Below, in pieces: positions 49,581 to 60,874 of a stretch of DNA of 64,000 bases; position 1 is the stretch's first letter, and every line of letters starts with the position of its first letter. The stretch is taken from NCBI GenBank assembly GCA_903813345.2, contig CAIIXF020000005.1, forward strand, positions 9,181,375 to 9,245,374. Direction: 5' to 3'. The notes under the pieces are model-generated. The model was not told the origin of the DNA and made no database searches. It was given only the letters and a program-made list of their open reading frames with translations. Both the position numbers and the translations under genes were made by a program. The stretch comes from Owenia fusiformis. Lineage: Eukaryota > Annelida > Polychaeta > Sabellida > Oweniidae.

Positions 49581-50602
49581 GCATGTCCTAAAGATTCAAG
49601 ATGGCTGCCAGTATCAACCTGCGGCTCAGCGGCAGCACTGACGTCTTATTCCCAGAGGACGTAACTCAATCTAGTGGCAACAATCATAACTACTCAGGCG
49701 ACGAGTCATTCTACTCTCCTCCCTCAACATATTCAGTCAGTTCATACTCCGGAGAACTGAGATACATCTTTGAACCAAACAATAACAACACTTCACAGAA
49801 TTTCAAAAATTCACCACAAAACTTTCACAATCAGAGTTTTCAGGATTCTCCGCAAGCGCAACAATTTAAGAATTCCTCTCAGAGCTTCCAGCAACAGCAG
49901 CCACCCCCTCATGGATATAAACCGTCTCCCCAATATAAACAAGTTAACTACGGCACTGCCCCTCGATATTCTGAACATAATAGAGATTACGATTATGCAA
50001 TAAAGCCAGCCCCTCAGAGATATAGTGCTTCCAGTAGAGACCATAATAATCGCGATAAGCGTGACTTTGGCGACTATTCCTATATCAGTGATCAATATGA
50101 ACATCATACTCCAAATACTCGAAAACCACCAGCTTATGGATTAAAGAATAGTAAAAGCCAAAATTTTTTAGACGCTTTTAATAAATTCTCTCCAGTTCAG
50201 GAGAATAAGCGTGTTCGCTTATATAATAAGAATCCAAGTGCCTCAAATTCTCACAGATACAATAATCAAGGGACAATTAAACACGCTAAAAGTCAGCCAT
50301 ATTTGAATGGACATTCCCATAATTCCCAACAACAGTGGAACCCTGGGTACTCAACAGAAAACTACACTGTCCCTGAAAAATACAATAGTATTGGCCGTCA
50401 ACGTCGATCCTGGTCACCACCCCCTAAAGCCATGGGTAGCGGAAGTAGTTTCATGGCAATGCGTAGTTACCGTAGCAATGACCAATTAGATGCAGCGGAA
50501 TATGGGTATGACGGACACCATGATCATCTCTATGAAGATCTGGATTCCTTGAAGTCTTCTGGACCCCCACCACCAATAGCCCCTAGTGGCATCTTGAGCA
50601 AG
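49581..50602 (+). CDS. Main coding exon of a host gene: disordered Asn/Gln/Ser/Pro-rich N-terminus, protein not recognised
   Basis: A pyrimidine-rich tract ending in ACTTTCAG (to 49580) is a strong splice acceptor. The coding start is ATG 49601 in good context (CAAGATGG). An in-frame TAA at 49589 lies inside the exon, so ATG 49601 is the first possible start. The frame runs 334 codons to AGCAAG and the donor GTGAGT at 50603, ending in phase 0. The protein is low complexity: Asn/Gln/Ser-rich at 56-100 with short FxNSxQ repeats, QQQQPPP near 97-103, Tyr-rich at 105-165, two similar KSQ-x-(F/Y)-L motifs near 185 and 230, WSPPP near 271, YEDLDSL near 311, and PPPPIAPSGILSK at its end. No folded domain is visible. 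Such tails occur in cytoskeletal and junctional scaffolds, but that is only a suggestion. Codon use is normal and unlike the surrounding repeats. Confidence 0.85.
49583..49591 (+). promoter_or_regulatory. Minimal upstream ORF (ATG TCC TAA) in the 5' leader
   Basis: Two bases after the splice acceptor the leader contains ATG TCC TAA, ten bases before the main ATG and in the same frame. A two-codon upstream ORF this close to the start may dampen translation or rely on leaky scanning. It also gives the in-frame stop that fixes the main start. Seen directly; the regulatory effect is inferred. Confidence 0.5.
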
Positions 50603-52365
50603 GTGAGTTGTAGCTAATACCTTATGATGTACACTTCATTTGTATCTGAACATATTCAGTCCAGTCCACAGACATATAGGAAACGAGAGCATTTGGGCAA
50701 TTGACCCATGATAGAGAATAGACAGTACCTCAATGTATGTCATTCTCTGGAGCTGTGCATTGGACTGAAGTCTTCTACAAGAATAATCCTTTGCAGCTCA
50801 TCATGTCTTGGCTGAATCTTTAAAGTGATTTTTCTGTTACCTCAAATTGAACTTTTTTCCAGATAAAAGATGGCAGTACTAGAGTAGACCTCCTCTGAAG
50901 GTTTTCATCTTATGTACATGTATATATGTTGCTCAAATACATATTCTTTCTGTTGAGTAAACATGTAGGAAATAATGGAAATGAAATTATGGAGTTTAAA
51001 AATGAGATACAGCAGTTAAATGTATAGTGTGATCAAGGAAACTCTCTTTGCAATCTTACCAATTTTGCATTACATGTGTAAGTATAGTGAAATAGTGTAC
51101 AGTTTATATAGTAAAATATTTAGCTGTCAGGGTATCTTACCAGGTGGGTGATTAAGTTAGTATCTTGACATTAAGGGTATATAGGAAATGACATTAAACC
51201 TTTTGTCACCCTTGGGTTCCAAGTTGGGTCAGAATCCTGTATTGGAGCCTGTCAAGTTTATCCCAAGGGCGCTGACACATTGAAAAATCAGTTACAATTT
51301 GTGGTTTAACCGAAACAACCAAAATATAGGGTAGTTCAAAAAGATCAGTATTTGAGAGTATGAAGCTTAGCGTTAGACGAGTACAAATTCATTAATAACA
51401 CGAACTTGGTTGCCTAGTTGTGTAAAAATAAAATACAAGTTTCGCTGGAGGTATTTTATGTAAATCTGATGACATTAATGCTAACGAAAATATAAAAGGT
51501 GACTTTCTATTGTTAGACCTTCAGGCAAAAAATGAAGTCTATACTTCCTAATGTAGTACTGTAACACACCTGTTGATAGTGGACAAAAAATACATTGATT
51601 TTGTTAATGAAATTCTGGCAATTGGTCATTGATAGTTGGAGAGTTAATTTGGAATGCAGACAGAATTTCTCTGATTTCACCTGGATTTTTTTTATACAGG
51701 GTGTTACATTTGATCTTAGTGGTCATCTAGTTTTATGAAGGTTGAGTCCCACGGAAAATTGTTGTCTTGGAGATCTCTATGGATGCATCGTTTACTGCTG
51801 TCCCAATTTTTGCAAAATTCTTGTTAACCAATCCTGACTATAGTAGGGGTAAAAATATCAAAATTTTCATGACTTTAAATTCTCAATTGAATCATGGGCT
51901 TTCAATTAGAAAGCCCATGATTGAATGCACCAAGTGCTACATTGCTGGCCGTTGAAGAGACTATTTTGCAGGGGTAAAACAGACAGTATGACAGAAATAG
52001 ATACTATTACATTGATAGAAAAGAATGAGGGGTCTGGTGGACGTGGTCATGTTGTTTATGTTAGAGTCTACAATCCAGGGTAACTAGGTTTGATTCAATA
52101 TTGTGGTCACTTTCTCTCTCATGGAGCGAAGACTTGTGTTTTCATTCCAGAATCTCCATGTTTTGAAAGTGTAAAGAAGTGACAAATCCAAACATTCAGA
52201 CAAAAAAGTTAATACAGAGCAATCGTTATTTTCAATTTTTCTAAGTATATAGTTGGTGAAATGACATAAATGACCATGTTTGATTTTCCATGCAGTATAA
52301 GTTTGAAATTAATCCTTGTTGCAGATGCAGGCTTGAAAGAGTAGAAATCACTTCAAATGTGTGAC
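50603..52365. other. Intron after the main exon
   Basis: Begins with the donor GTGAGT. Contains the hairpin at 51887 and nothing else recognised up to the transposon at 52371. Confidence 0.6.
51887..51925. repeat. Hairpin with 17-bp arms
   Basis: TTGAATCATGGGCTTTC and GAAAGCCCATGATTGAA pair at 16 of 17 positions around AATTA. The same ATGGGCTTTC/GAAAGCCCAT stem occurs at 10680. Confidence 0.7.
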
Positions 52366-52391
52366 ACTATCACGGGTAGTATCTAAAGCCC

Positions 52392-52878
52392 CGCTATGAT
52401 TTAGAAGTCGCGAGCAAATACCCGCTGAAATCGCGAGCAATTAAAAGAAAAGAAGGGTTATCTTTTGTTTACTTAAATTGTATGTTGTAAAAAGCGTTTT
52501 CATTTAATTTTACTCAATTATTACATGGTATTGATAGTAAAAAGCAACTCCTGCAAAAAAGGATCACGAGCTGATGTTCTGAGTTTTGTTATTCGATAAT
52601 TGGAGAGAGAATGTATCATCTTGAATCTTTATCTATATATTTCTATATTTTATAGCTGAAGAAGGTCATTGCCCTTCAGTTGAAATGGTCATAGTAATAT
52701 GAAATGAAGGTATTGTGAGTTTCACTTCCTTAAGTTTCACAAAAAATTATATATTTCAAATTTAGCATATCCCTTGAGGCCCCGCTTCTACCATGAGCAA
52801 TAAACTAAAGATCCCGCTGAAAACATGAGGAGGCCCCGCTGAAAACATGAGGAGGTCCCGCTGAAATCAGGAGCAAGT
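52392..52878. repeat. Left subterminal CCCGCTGAAA repeat array
   Basis: Motifs at 52390-52445 (CCCGCTGAAATCGCGAGCAA) and 52775-52875 (three units like CCCGCTGAAAACATGAGGAG) face inward. The same motifs recur inverted at 55680-56165. Confidence 0.75.
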
Positions 52879-53099
52879 GGCTCTCTAAAATGGAGTGAAG
52901 ACCGATTTGACTTTGCAAATCTGCCACGACTGTAGCCAACGTCATAAATATATATATTGATACTCTACAGAGCACATATATAGGGTGTCTCAAAAAAATG
53001 TACCCAAAAGTATATCAACACCACAGACAAACCAATCAATATTTTCAGACATTTTTTGCATGGTCGTGTAGATAAAAGATGAAAGTTTTTTCCCCATGC

Positions 53100-53345
53100 A
53101 CAGTTTTTAATTCAGTTTTGCCGTTTTTGATACTTTAACCCGTTACCTTTTACACCACATATTCAATGTAACCTCATATTTCGATGACAGTCTGCATCCT
53201 TACTACTACATTGTTCATCACATTTGATATTTCTGGTGGAATGTTTTGATTTCTGTTTGGATGCTGGTCTTAAGTTGTTATGGGTCTCTAAGCCTGGGTT
53301 TAGCATAAAAATGGTCCTTCAAATAGCCTCAGAGAAAAAAGTATG
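53100..53345 (-). pseudogene. Mariner-like transposase C-terminal fragment, left arm
   Basis: On the minus strand YFFL-stop-GYLKDHFY and later KTSIQTEI show the same C-terminal region, with TGA in place of the Trp codon and several further stops. It is more decayed than the right arm but extends somewhat further upstream (to about 53560) in diverged form. Confidence 0.65.
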
Positions 53346-53578
53346 GGCCGTCAAATATGGTCAATAGGGAGGCCCTCACAATGTCTTATAGCCCCCTTAT
53401 ACAGAGAGGTAGGAGGTTCAAGAAACTGCATTGGCTGGGATTCTAGTGTAGCTTTTGTTGTGTGGATCAATTTGAGACCACTGTGTTTTCATTTGGATAT
53501 CATTTAGTCTCCAGGCTAGCCTGCCTAATTCTGGAAGGTAACTCCTGAATCATTTGCTGATAATTGACCTGATTATCC

Positions 53579-53794
53579 GTGTTTGTTCTGCCATTGTCAT
53601 CCTCAAACATCTTTCTCTGTGGCTATCTGAAGGAGTCTTTTAATGCTCATTCCAAGCAAAAAGACCTAGAACAACTTAAGGGCAACATCCAAAGAGAAAT
53701 CCAAAACATTCCACCGGAATTATTATCAAATGTGATGAACAATGTAGCAGTAAAGGATACAGACTGTCATCGGAATATGAGGTTACATCGATAA
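53579..53794 (+). pseudogene. Mariner-like transposase C-terminal fragment, right arm
   Basis: Seventy-one residues with IFLCGYLKESF and REIQNIPPELLSNVMNN match the C-terminal GYLK and NIPPE motifs of mariner transposases. The catalytic D,D(34)D part is missing and no proper start exists, so it cannot act. The usual Trp before GYLK is Cys here. Confidence 0.75.
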
Positions 53795-54391
53795 TGCGGT
53801 ATAAAAGGTAAATGGTTAAAGCATCAAAAAGACAAGACTGAAATAAAAATGGTGTATTGAGGAGAAAACTTTCATGTTTTGGCTACATGACCATGCAAAA
53901 AATGTCTGAAAATATTGATTGGTTTATCTGTGCTCTTGATATACTTTTGGGTACATTTTTTTGAGACACCCGATATATCATTGTGATTGTTATTATCGGT
54001 TCGAGCAACCCTCCCCCTTACCAAAAGCTGGCTACGAGCATGATTCCAATAAAACCATTTCACTTAATGTATTTCGACCTGACTCCATCGAGAAATTACC
54101 AAGAGAAGATTTAAATCCATTCCATGACTTTTGACAAGTTTCAAATAACTCGTTCTTCTTTGTATGCAATATATATTTATATTTCACTGAAGTTACATTA
54201 TACTGTAGTTCAGTATATTACTACCTTAGAGGATTCAGCACCAATGGCGCACACGTTTGAAAAGGCAATTTATGGATCAACTGCTAGATGTAAGTAACAA
54301 AGGAGTACATCATCCGATTATGAGTCCGAAATTATAATAATCAAATAATTTCATCATTAACAATTAATCGTAGGATATGTTAAACGCACGT

Positions 54392-55108
54392 GTTACGCGG
54401 AAAACATGATGCAAATATGTGTCATATTCTGCAATAAATATGGCATATTCACTTGCGGTGTATGACAGATTCAGCTGCAGTATATTGCATACCCACTAAG
54501 CAATGAGAACACGATACGGAAGTACGCAATTGTCAATTGCATTGATTGAACAAACGGGTAATCATTGTGTCATTTTCACCTATGGTATATGACATATTCG
54601 GCAAGTGAGTATGACATATTCTGCAGGTGACTATCAGGTATTCACTGAAATCAATGTATCGCATATTCACGGCGGAATATCGCATACTCACCTGCGGAAT
54701 ATGCCATAAACTGCAGGTGAGTATGGCATATACTGTATACCCGTATCACAAATACCACGCAACCATAAATGTATGCCATACTCCGCGTAACATCGTATCT
54801 GTTACGCGGAATATGGCATATATTCATGGTTGCGTGGTATTTGTGATACGGGTGTATATGCCATATTCAGCTGTGGTATATGGCGTATTCCGCAGGTGAG
54901 TATGGCATATTCCGTATTGAATATGTGATACATTGATTTCAGTAAATACCCCATGCTCGCAGAATATGTCATACTCACTTGCAGAATATGCCTTACACCG
55001 CAGGTGAGTATGCCATATACCGCAGGTGAATCTGTCATACTCCACAAGTGAATATGCCATATTCATTGTGGAATATGACATATATTTGTATCGTGTTTAC
55101 TGCGTAAC
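54392..55108. repeat. Giant imperfect palindrome (fold-back) of 717 bp with about 22-bp subunits
   Basis: The left arm 54392-54791 and the right arm 54801-55108 are inverted copies around a 9-bp loop. Each arm is bounded by GTTACGCGG and CCGCGTAAC-like ends. The arms are built from GTATGGCATATTCCGCAGGT-like units of about 22 bp in both orientations. The left arm has about 80 extra bases (54500-54583). No protein is encoded. Confidence 0.85.
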
Positions 55109-55258
55109 AATATGTCCAGGAAAATGGCTTATGCAGGACATACGATTTATATGTCCCGGATCCACGTTTGAGTGGGACATACGAAAAATATTTGCCCGGA
55201 TATGGAATATATTCCCGGTTGATATGTCCCTGAAAATTATCAGGTATGGAATACAAAT
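55109..55258. repeat. Short array of ATATGTCCCGG palindromes
   Basis: ATATGTCCAGGAAA, ATATGTCCCGGATCC, GTGGGACATACGA and GATATGTCCCTGAAA alternate in orientation directly after the giant palindrome. Confidence 0.5.
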
Positions 55259-55679
55259 GATCATTATTTTAATAAATATTTAAAAACAAAAACTTGAATG
55301 TTATTGTTAAATTATAAAAGTAGAACCTGAATTATCATGGAGACTTTGTGGTTCTCCTTTCTCTCTAAATTTCATCTTCTTGCAACTTGGGGTGTCTTTG
55401 TTTAATACAAGACTCATTACCCTGAACCTCAGGCTTCAATTAAGTTCATTCTTGAAATGATATCCACCTTTCTCCTATACATTTTGATATGGATGCAACT
55501 CTATAAAATGTTTGACGAAATCTCTGGTGGCTTGAAGTTGGAATGGAAACATTAGAAACCTGGCCCTAGAATGAAACAGTATATATACAGTAATTATTAG
55601 AAATACTTAACTTGGTCTTACGTGTACGTTTATTTGAAGAACCTCAATATTTTATGTAATAGTAATGAGCTTTCCTCGT

Positions 55680-56165
55680 GATCGAAGCGGGTACTCGTGA
55701 TATCTGCTCCTGTTTTCAGCGGGACCTCCTCATGTTTTCAGCGGGGCTTCCTCATAATTTCAGCGGGGCCACTGGCACACCTTCAATGATGTATTATACC
55801 CCCCACAGTGGATGTTTTTGAAAACAAACTTATCAATACATACAATGTTGGTCCAATATTCATAATGAGGTATGTATATCGTAGTTCGTGTCTCTATTTT
55901 AACCATAAAAGTAATATGTTAATTGTAAATTATGCAAACGTGCATATTGACGCCCGTTTCTTCCATGCCAGTAAAAATAGTTATCTTTCATGTCATTGTT
56001 TGTGAAGATATACCTGTTCTGAAAGTATACCTAAAGTATCAAAGAACAGTAATGCGTATTCTCACCTTTTTGGTCCATATTTCCAGATGAATTAAATAAA
56101 AAGGACTTTGCTCGTGATTTCAGCGGGAACTTGCTCGCGATCTCTCAATTATAACGGGGCTTTGG
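55680..56165. repeat. Right subterminal CCCGCTGAAA repeat array (inverted)
   Basis: CATGTTTTCAGCGGGGCTTC-like units at 55700-55785 and TGATTTCAGCGGGAACTTGC near 56110-56140 mirror the left array. The DNA between the inner and outer motifs differs between the two ends. Confidence 0.75.
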
Positions 56166-56182
56166 ATACAACCCGTGACTAT

Positions 56183-57770
56183 TGTCCCTGTCCGTCAGAC
56201 TAAACATTCATTAGTTTTAAGTTGTTTCCATGGAGATGTTTTGTTGTATTTCTTTATTCAAGTCTGTTTATGGTAAAACCTAATCTCTGTCACGCCTCAT
56301 AATAGATGATTTAAGGTATTATATCACAAAGTAATAGAATTCCTGACTTATGGCGTATTATTCCGTGGAAACATCATAATGCTTTTTACAGAAGGAATCA
56401 GAAAAACATAAAACATTGTCAAGTGTGTAGATTAGTGCGGTGTGTGTTCCCGACAGGGATTCATGAGAAATAGATCTTTTATGTTTGATGAATGGTGAGT
56501 ATAAATGAGGGTGAAAACAGAATAAAGTTCATTATTGAATTTTATCTGAATGGATAACAAGGTTGCATGTTACTAGAGCATCAATCCACATTTGCAAATC
56601 TATTTTGAAGTCAATTCTGAAGTCAATATTTTAAGCTGTAAAAAAGTTGACGTCATTACATTCCTGATAAAAGGAAGTGAGAAAAATATGGATTTAAAGA
56701 GCAGACTTAAAATGATGGATTGTCGGAAAATTGTCGGAACGGCAGCTTTGTTAATGATTTAATTAAGTAATGCATGAGGCATAACGCTACTTGGAAACGT
56801 GTTTAATCAAACAATCCACAACAAACGTGCAACTACAACTACTCAAGTTTTTATAATATTGCTATGAAGTGATACTGATTGCAGTGCATGTCGTGATATC
56901 AGGATTTCGCATATGAAATTAGCTTCACTTTGTTTCATAATTATTAATTATAATATCATACTATGATCAGAAACATATGTTTATCAGATAACTTTTATAG
57001 TACAGATATAAATAATTGATTCATGACGCTGGCTTGTCGATGGTTCCAAAGACGCATCAAATATCAATCAAAAGTTCAAAACATGAGTTTATACCTGGAT
57101 ATCAAATGGATGCTCCTGTCGTGTAATTATTAGTGAGACGTTACAAAAGCTTGATTCAAATTTAATTTATTGTATTATATTATTTTTTGTAATCAATGCA
57201 ACCAAGCTGATGTATTTATACTACAAGGAAGGATTTTTGAATCAATGGGTTTATAGCGATTGGAGTTTATAGGAGGAAATATTAAAGTCGATGATTTAAC
57301 ATCAACCTAATGGAATAAATGTACCATCCCATGAATACATATATCACTTGAAACAATATAAAGAGCATGACTGAATAACACAGATTTCATAGCATATTGT
57401 TTAAAGAATAGCAAACAGCTTTTCTATCAATTAAAAACTTTGGATTAAAACTGAACAGACTTGATATGTGTTTATACTGATAAAGTATTAAATCAACAAA
57501 TAACTGAGTGTCAGCAAAATAAAGCAGGAACAAGAAATTCAGACATTTACCAATTTGATTGTGGATTTTATTAAGTTTGTTGAAATATGGATAATGTAGG
57601 AGAAAAGTTACTTCATACAACATCCTAAGGGACAGGTCATTCTAGAATCAGGAAATACCTTGTAAAACAGTTGCTCCAGAACCAATTATAACATTAAAAG
57701 ACATTCCAGCTTTTTATAAGGCAAAAATGCAAACTTGACCTTGGATGAAAAACAGTAGAAGAAGCTAATA
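56183..57770. other. Intronic stretch
   Basis: AT-rich, no gene and no repeat recognised. Confidence 0.5.
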
Positions 57771-57771
57771 T

Positions 57772-57852
57772 TCATTGAGGAAACTACTATTTATTGAGGA
57801 AACTACTATTCATTGGGGAAACTACTTTTTATTGAGGAAACTACTATTCATT
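57772..57852 (+). repeat. Tandem repeat of about 19 bp, four units
   Basis: Units like ATTGAGGAAACTACTATTC lie eleven bases before the exon candidate at 57863. Confidence 0.75.
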
Positions 57853-57862
57853 GTGAGTTAGA

Positions 57863-57985
57863 ATGTCAGACCCATCACAAGAACATGAAACAAGTGACAG
57901 TTTCCCATATTTCTCCAATCTCAACATGCGCTATAAGATAGAGGTCTGGGACAGATTGTTACGTGGATCTTCAAAACTACTCAAG
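57863..57985 (+). CDS. Candidate alternative first coding exon (41 codons)
   Basis: ATG 57863 is preceded by an in-frame TGA (57854) and followed by 41 open codons to the donor GTAAAG at 57986, again in phase 0. The peptide begins MSDPSQEHETSDSFPYFSNL and ends with a basic amphipathic stretch (KIEVWDRLLRGSSKLLK), which looks more protein-like than most frames nearby. A tandem repeat of about 19 bp lies just upstream (57772-57852). I read it as an N-terminal variant of the same gene as the exon at 49601. The Met start, upstream stop and consistent phase are seen; its use as a first exon is inferred. Confidence 0.5.
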
Positions 57986-58473
57986 GTAAAGTACATGTAA
58001 TTTTGGACAAATGAGTTATATTCATCATTTCAGAGATGGGTCTTCCATTCAAATGTTAAAGGTTTTGCAATTTCTTGCAAAAGCCACTGAATTACATGTA
58101 TTATAAAGACAATTCATGAAATCTTGTTATCTTTCAGAGGTACCTACTCAAATTTTATGAATTGTGATTTTTGATATTTCTAACAATTACTAGTACTTAG
58201 CCAAAGTATAAAATATGTTTTAAAAGTTGTATGTTCAATAAAGATACACTGTAAATGCTTTTTTACTCATATTGCTTATTATTAGTTTATTAAAGGAGGG
58301 AGATTCTACTGCCTATTATCAGGCAACCATGCAGTGTTCAGTTTTTCAAAGTAACAATAATTAGGTTTATCCGTGCCTAGTACATATGGGATTTGTTGAC
58401 AGATAAAAGCTCATGTGCAGCAAGTTCTGTTTTTGACACATTAGAAATGTGTCACTTTCTAAAGCGCTATATA

Positions 58474-58673
58474 GTATCAGGCCGATAACCAGCTTTTGCC
58501 AAGGGGGTGGGTCACTTTTCAAAAAATTCCAGGATGGGCTTCTCATTTGATAACTCGGCCCAAAATCACTTAAAAAGTGCTCAGAATGGTGAAACACTGT
58601 ATGATTTTTATAAACGTTTTGGCCAATTGGGTTGGGGGTTCTTCTCGATCCGCCCCCTGGCTGCAGGCCTGAT
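58474..58673. mobile_element. hAT-like MITE, both ends present (family D)
   Basis: Left CAGGCCGATAACCAGC and right CCTGGCTGCAGGCCTG are inverted repeats; 200 bp. AAAAAGTGCTCAGAATGGTG is the family core in reverse. Confidence 0.6.
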
Positions 58674-59740
58674 ATTGTAAAAATGTTATGATTTTAAAAG
58701 TTGAAAGAGGGATCCAATGATGATATGACTACCAGTACACTATATTTTCTCTGAAGGTGTGACTCCAGTTCTTCATATACTGTAGTTGTATTGTAATATA
58801 GAATGAGTAACCAGGTTAATAGATTTTTATGATCTCTTAACACACAGACTTGCATACTTTACTTACATGGCATATACAGGTCATCATATGCAGAGATTGA
58901 AAAGTCATTCCTAAAGTTTTCAGTGACATAATTCAGGTAGAGTCTCTAGGAGTATGCAAATTGATCAATCCCCCACCTCTGCAGATGTTCTCAAGTTTGT
59001 TCTCTTGATCAGCTTCATTTACACAATTACATCTATACATCATTTTGTATATGATATAATACGGAAGCTAATTAGCTCAGAAAATGATATGAAAAATTAA
59101 TATGAAGATATTTCATTGTGATATAATTTTGTAAAACATGACTAAAATATTCATATGGTTCAATAATTTATTTGTGTCTTGTAAAATATTTATTTGGTTC
59201 AAAGAATCATCTGCTATGCCAGGCAACTGGCTTGAAGCAATGCAAGCTGGTCTAAGATAGTCATGAGTCCTCATACTAACATTTATCACTAATAGTATTT
59301 CTATGGGCAACTCATACATATCTTTTTATAAATAAACTTTGTGAGGGGCTTTTATGTCTGGGATGACCATAGTAATTAAAATGACATTGAGTTACATCTG
59401 AAAACAATCTCAAAAACACCAATATTGAAAAAAACCAAAAATCTTGAATTTTAATAAAACTCAACTACATCTATGTTAAACAATGCTCTATGCTATATGC
59501 CTCCATAGATTTTATCTCAATTTTAATTTCCCCAGATCTGATAAAGCTCATAAAATTGCAATCAGTTCAGTCTGTAATCAAAGCTTGTTTTTTCTCTGAT
59601 GTGTTTCCCCGTCATTTAATCAATATTCTAATATCCAATCACTATTTTAGACATGTTCATTTGTGTTTTATGTTTCCTTCCTAATTAAGTCTGGAAATTG
59701 TATTTTAGTCAATATTTCTTTTATGTCATCACTATGAAGT

Positions 59741-59851
59741 GCTGGGATGTTGTCCATGCCACCATTTAATGACAGGCACTTGGCATCTGTAACAAGTATT
59801 ACACTTTGTAAATGTAACAAGGTTGTGACAGTATGTTATGTTAATTCTTTG
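59741..59851 (+). repeat. Family B interspersed repeat, diverged copy 6
   Basis: A weaker match: GCATCTGTAACAAGTATTAC, then GTAACAAGGTTGTGACAGTA and TATGTTAATTCTTTGTTTCT. Order and strand agree with the other copies. Confidence 0.45.
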
Positions 59852-60817
59852 TTTCTTTTAATGCAGATCAATCATCTTCGATCTCATGAACAATAAATTG
59901 TAGTCTTTATTTTGACTATTGTAATTCTCCTCAACTCCGATTTCTTCTGTACTCATTCATTCATTTTTGCATTTACAACCGTTTCATCATCAGTTTTGAG
60001 GAGTCACAACCTTTTAGAACTTCTAATCTGATTCCTGATCTTTAAAAGATTCTAACTCTGAGTTATAATCAAATGATACAATCAGCAAATCTGAATTATA
60101 TATGTCCATGCTTTTGATCTAATTTAATTAATATTATTTAAATTCAAATTAATGAATGGTAATTTTAAGATGATAATTTAAGATAAAGATGATGTGATGA
60201 CAGACTTTATATGAGAATAGGGTAAAAAGCTAATGTTGAGTTGACATTAAATTTTTTCATCATTTTCATCATTTCCATTCAAAACTGAAATACTGTATAT
60301 GTTAGACAGAAATATAATCCGAATAGTCAGTAAAATAACAGACTATCTTAAGAATAAAATCCCTTTTTAATAGAATCCCATTTTTAAAATTTCACATCTT
60401 TATTTCATATCTCTTTTCATAAGATTGAAACATGAAAATTAATCTTGTATTTCTGTATATTTTAATGTTGATAACCTCTCTTTTATCTTTATTTCTTGTG
60501 AATCCTCCCCTTTTCTCCCTATTTCATATTTTAATGGATAACAACTTTGGTTTTTATTCCTGGGCTGTGTTATTCTATGGATCAAAGATAGATGTATTGG
60601 ATTTTGCCATAGATATAGTTGATGTGGTCGAATTTTGACACATAATATTGATGAGCGCTCAACACTGTTAGGCACATTTATATAAGTGACATCGAAAAAA
60701 CTGAAAATATCTTCATACTTTTAACTCAATATATTTTAAAACATCTGTTCTTCGATCTCCATGTATATGTATGATGAAGCAAAATTTGAAAAGATTGATA
60801 ACATAACGATATGAAAT

Positions 60818-60874
60818 ATCTTCGCACGCTCGGTCTTCACTGCGTTCACCGATGGGAGCCGAGTGAACGAAGAT
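60818..60874. repeat. Hairpin with 16-bp arms
   Basis: ATCTTCGCACGCTCGG and CCGAGTGAACGAAGAT pair imperfectly across a 25-base loop, in GC-richer DNA than the neighbourhood. Confidence 0.5.

Larger units (their letters stand above)
52983..53971. mobile_element. Mariner-like fold-back: two 3' transposase ends head to head
   Basis: Left GGGTGTCTCAAAAAAATG and right TTTTTTGAGACACCC are mariner-type termini next to TATATA. Arms of about 360 bp (52983-53345 and 53590-53971) are inverted copies of the 3' end of one mariner-like gene. Both arms encode the transposase C-terminus, so no 5' part of the gene is present at either end. Confidence 0.8.
52371..56177. mobile_element. DNA transposon of 3.8 kb with CACGGGT ends and 5-bp duplication, carrying nested fold-backs
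   Basis: The left end CACGGGTAGTATCTAAAGCC and the right end (inverted) CACGGGTTGTATCCAAAGCC continue in similarity for about 80 bp. ACTAT stands directly on both sides (52366-52370 and 56178-56182). Inside each end lie arrays of CCCGCTGAAAACATGAGGAG-like repeats. No transposase frame of its own is visible. A CAC start with a 5-bp duplication recalls Transib-type elements, but the rest of the terminus does not match what I know, so the superfamily is open. Confidence 0.75.

Noticed and set aside
54627-55283. Several frames of 73-90 codons in both strands
   Set aside because: Repeats of the 22-bp palindrome units; the sequence is explained by the fold-back.
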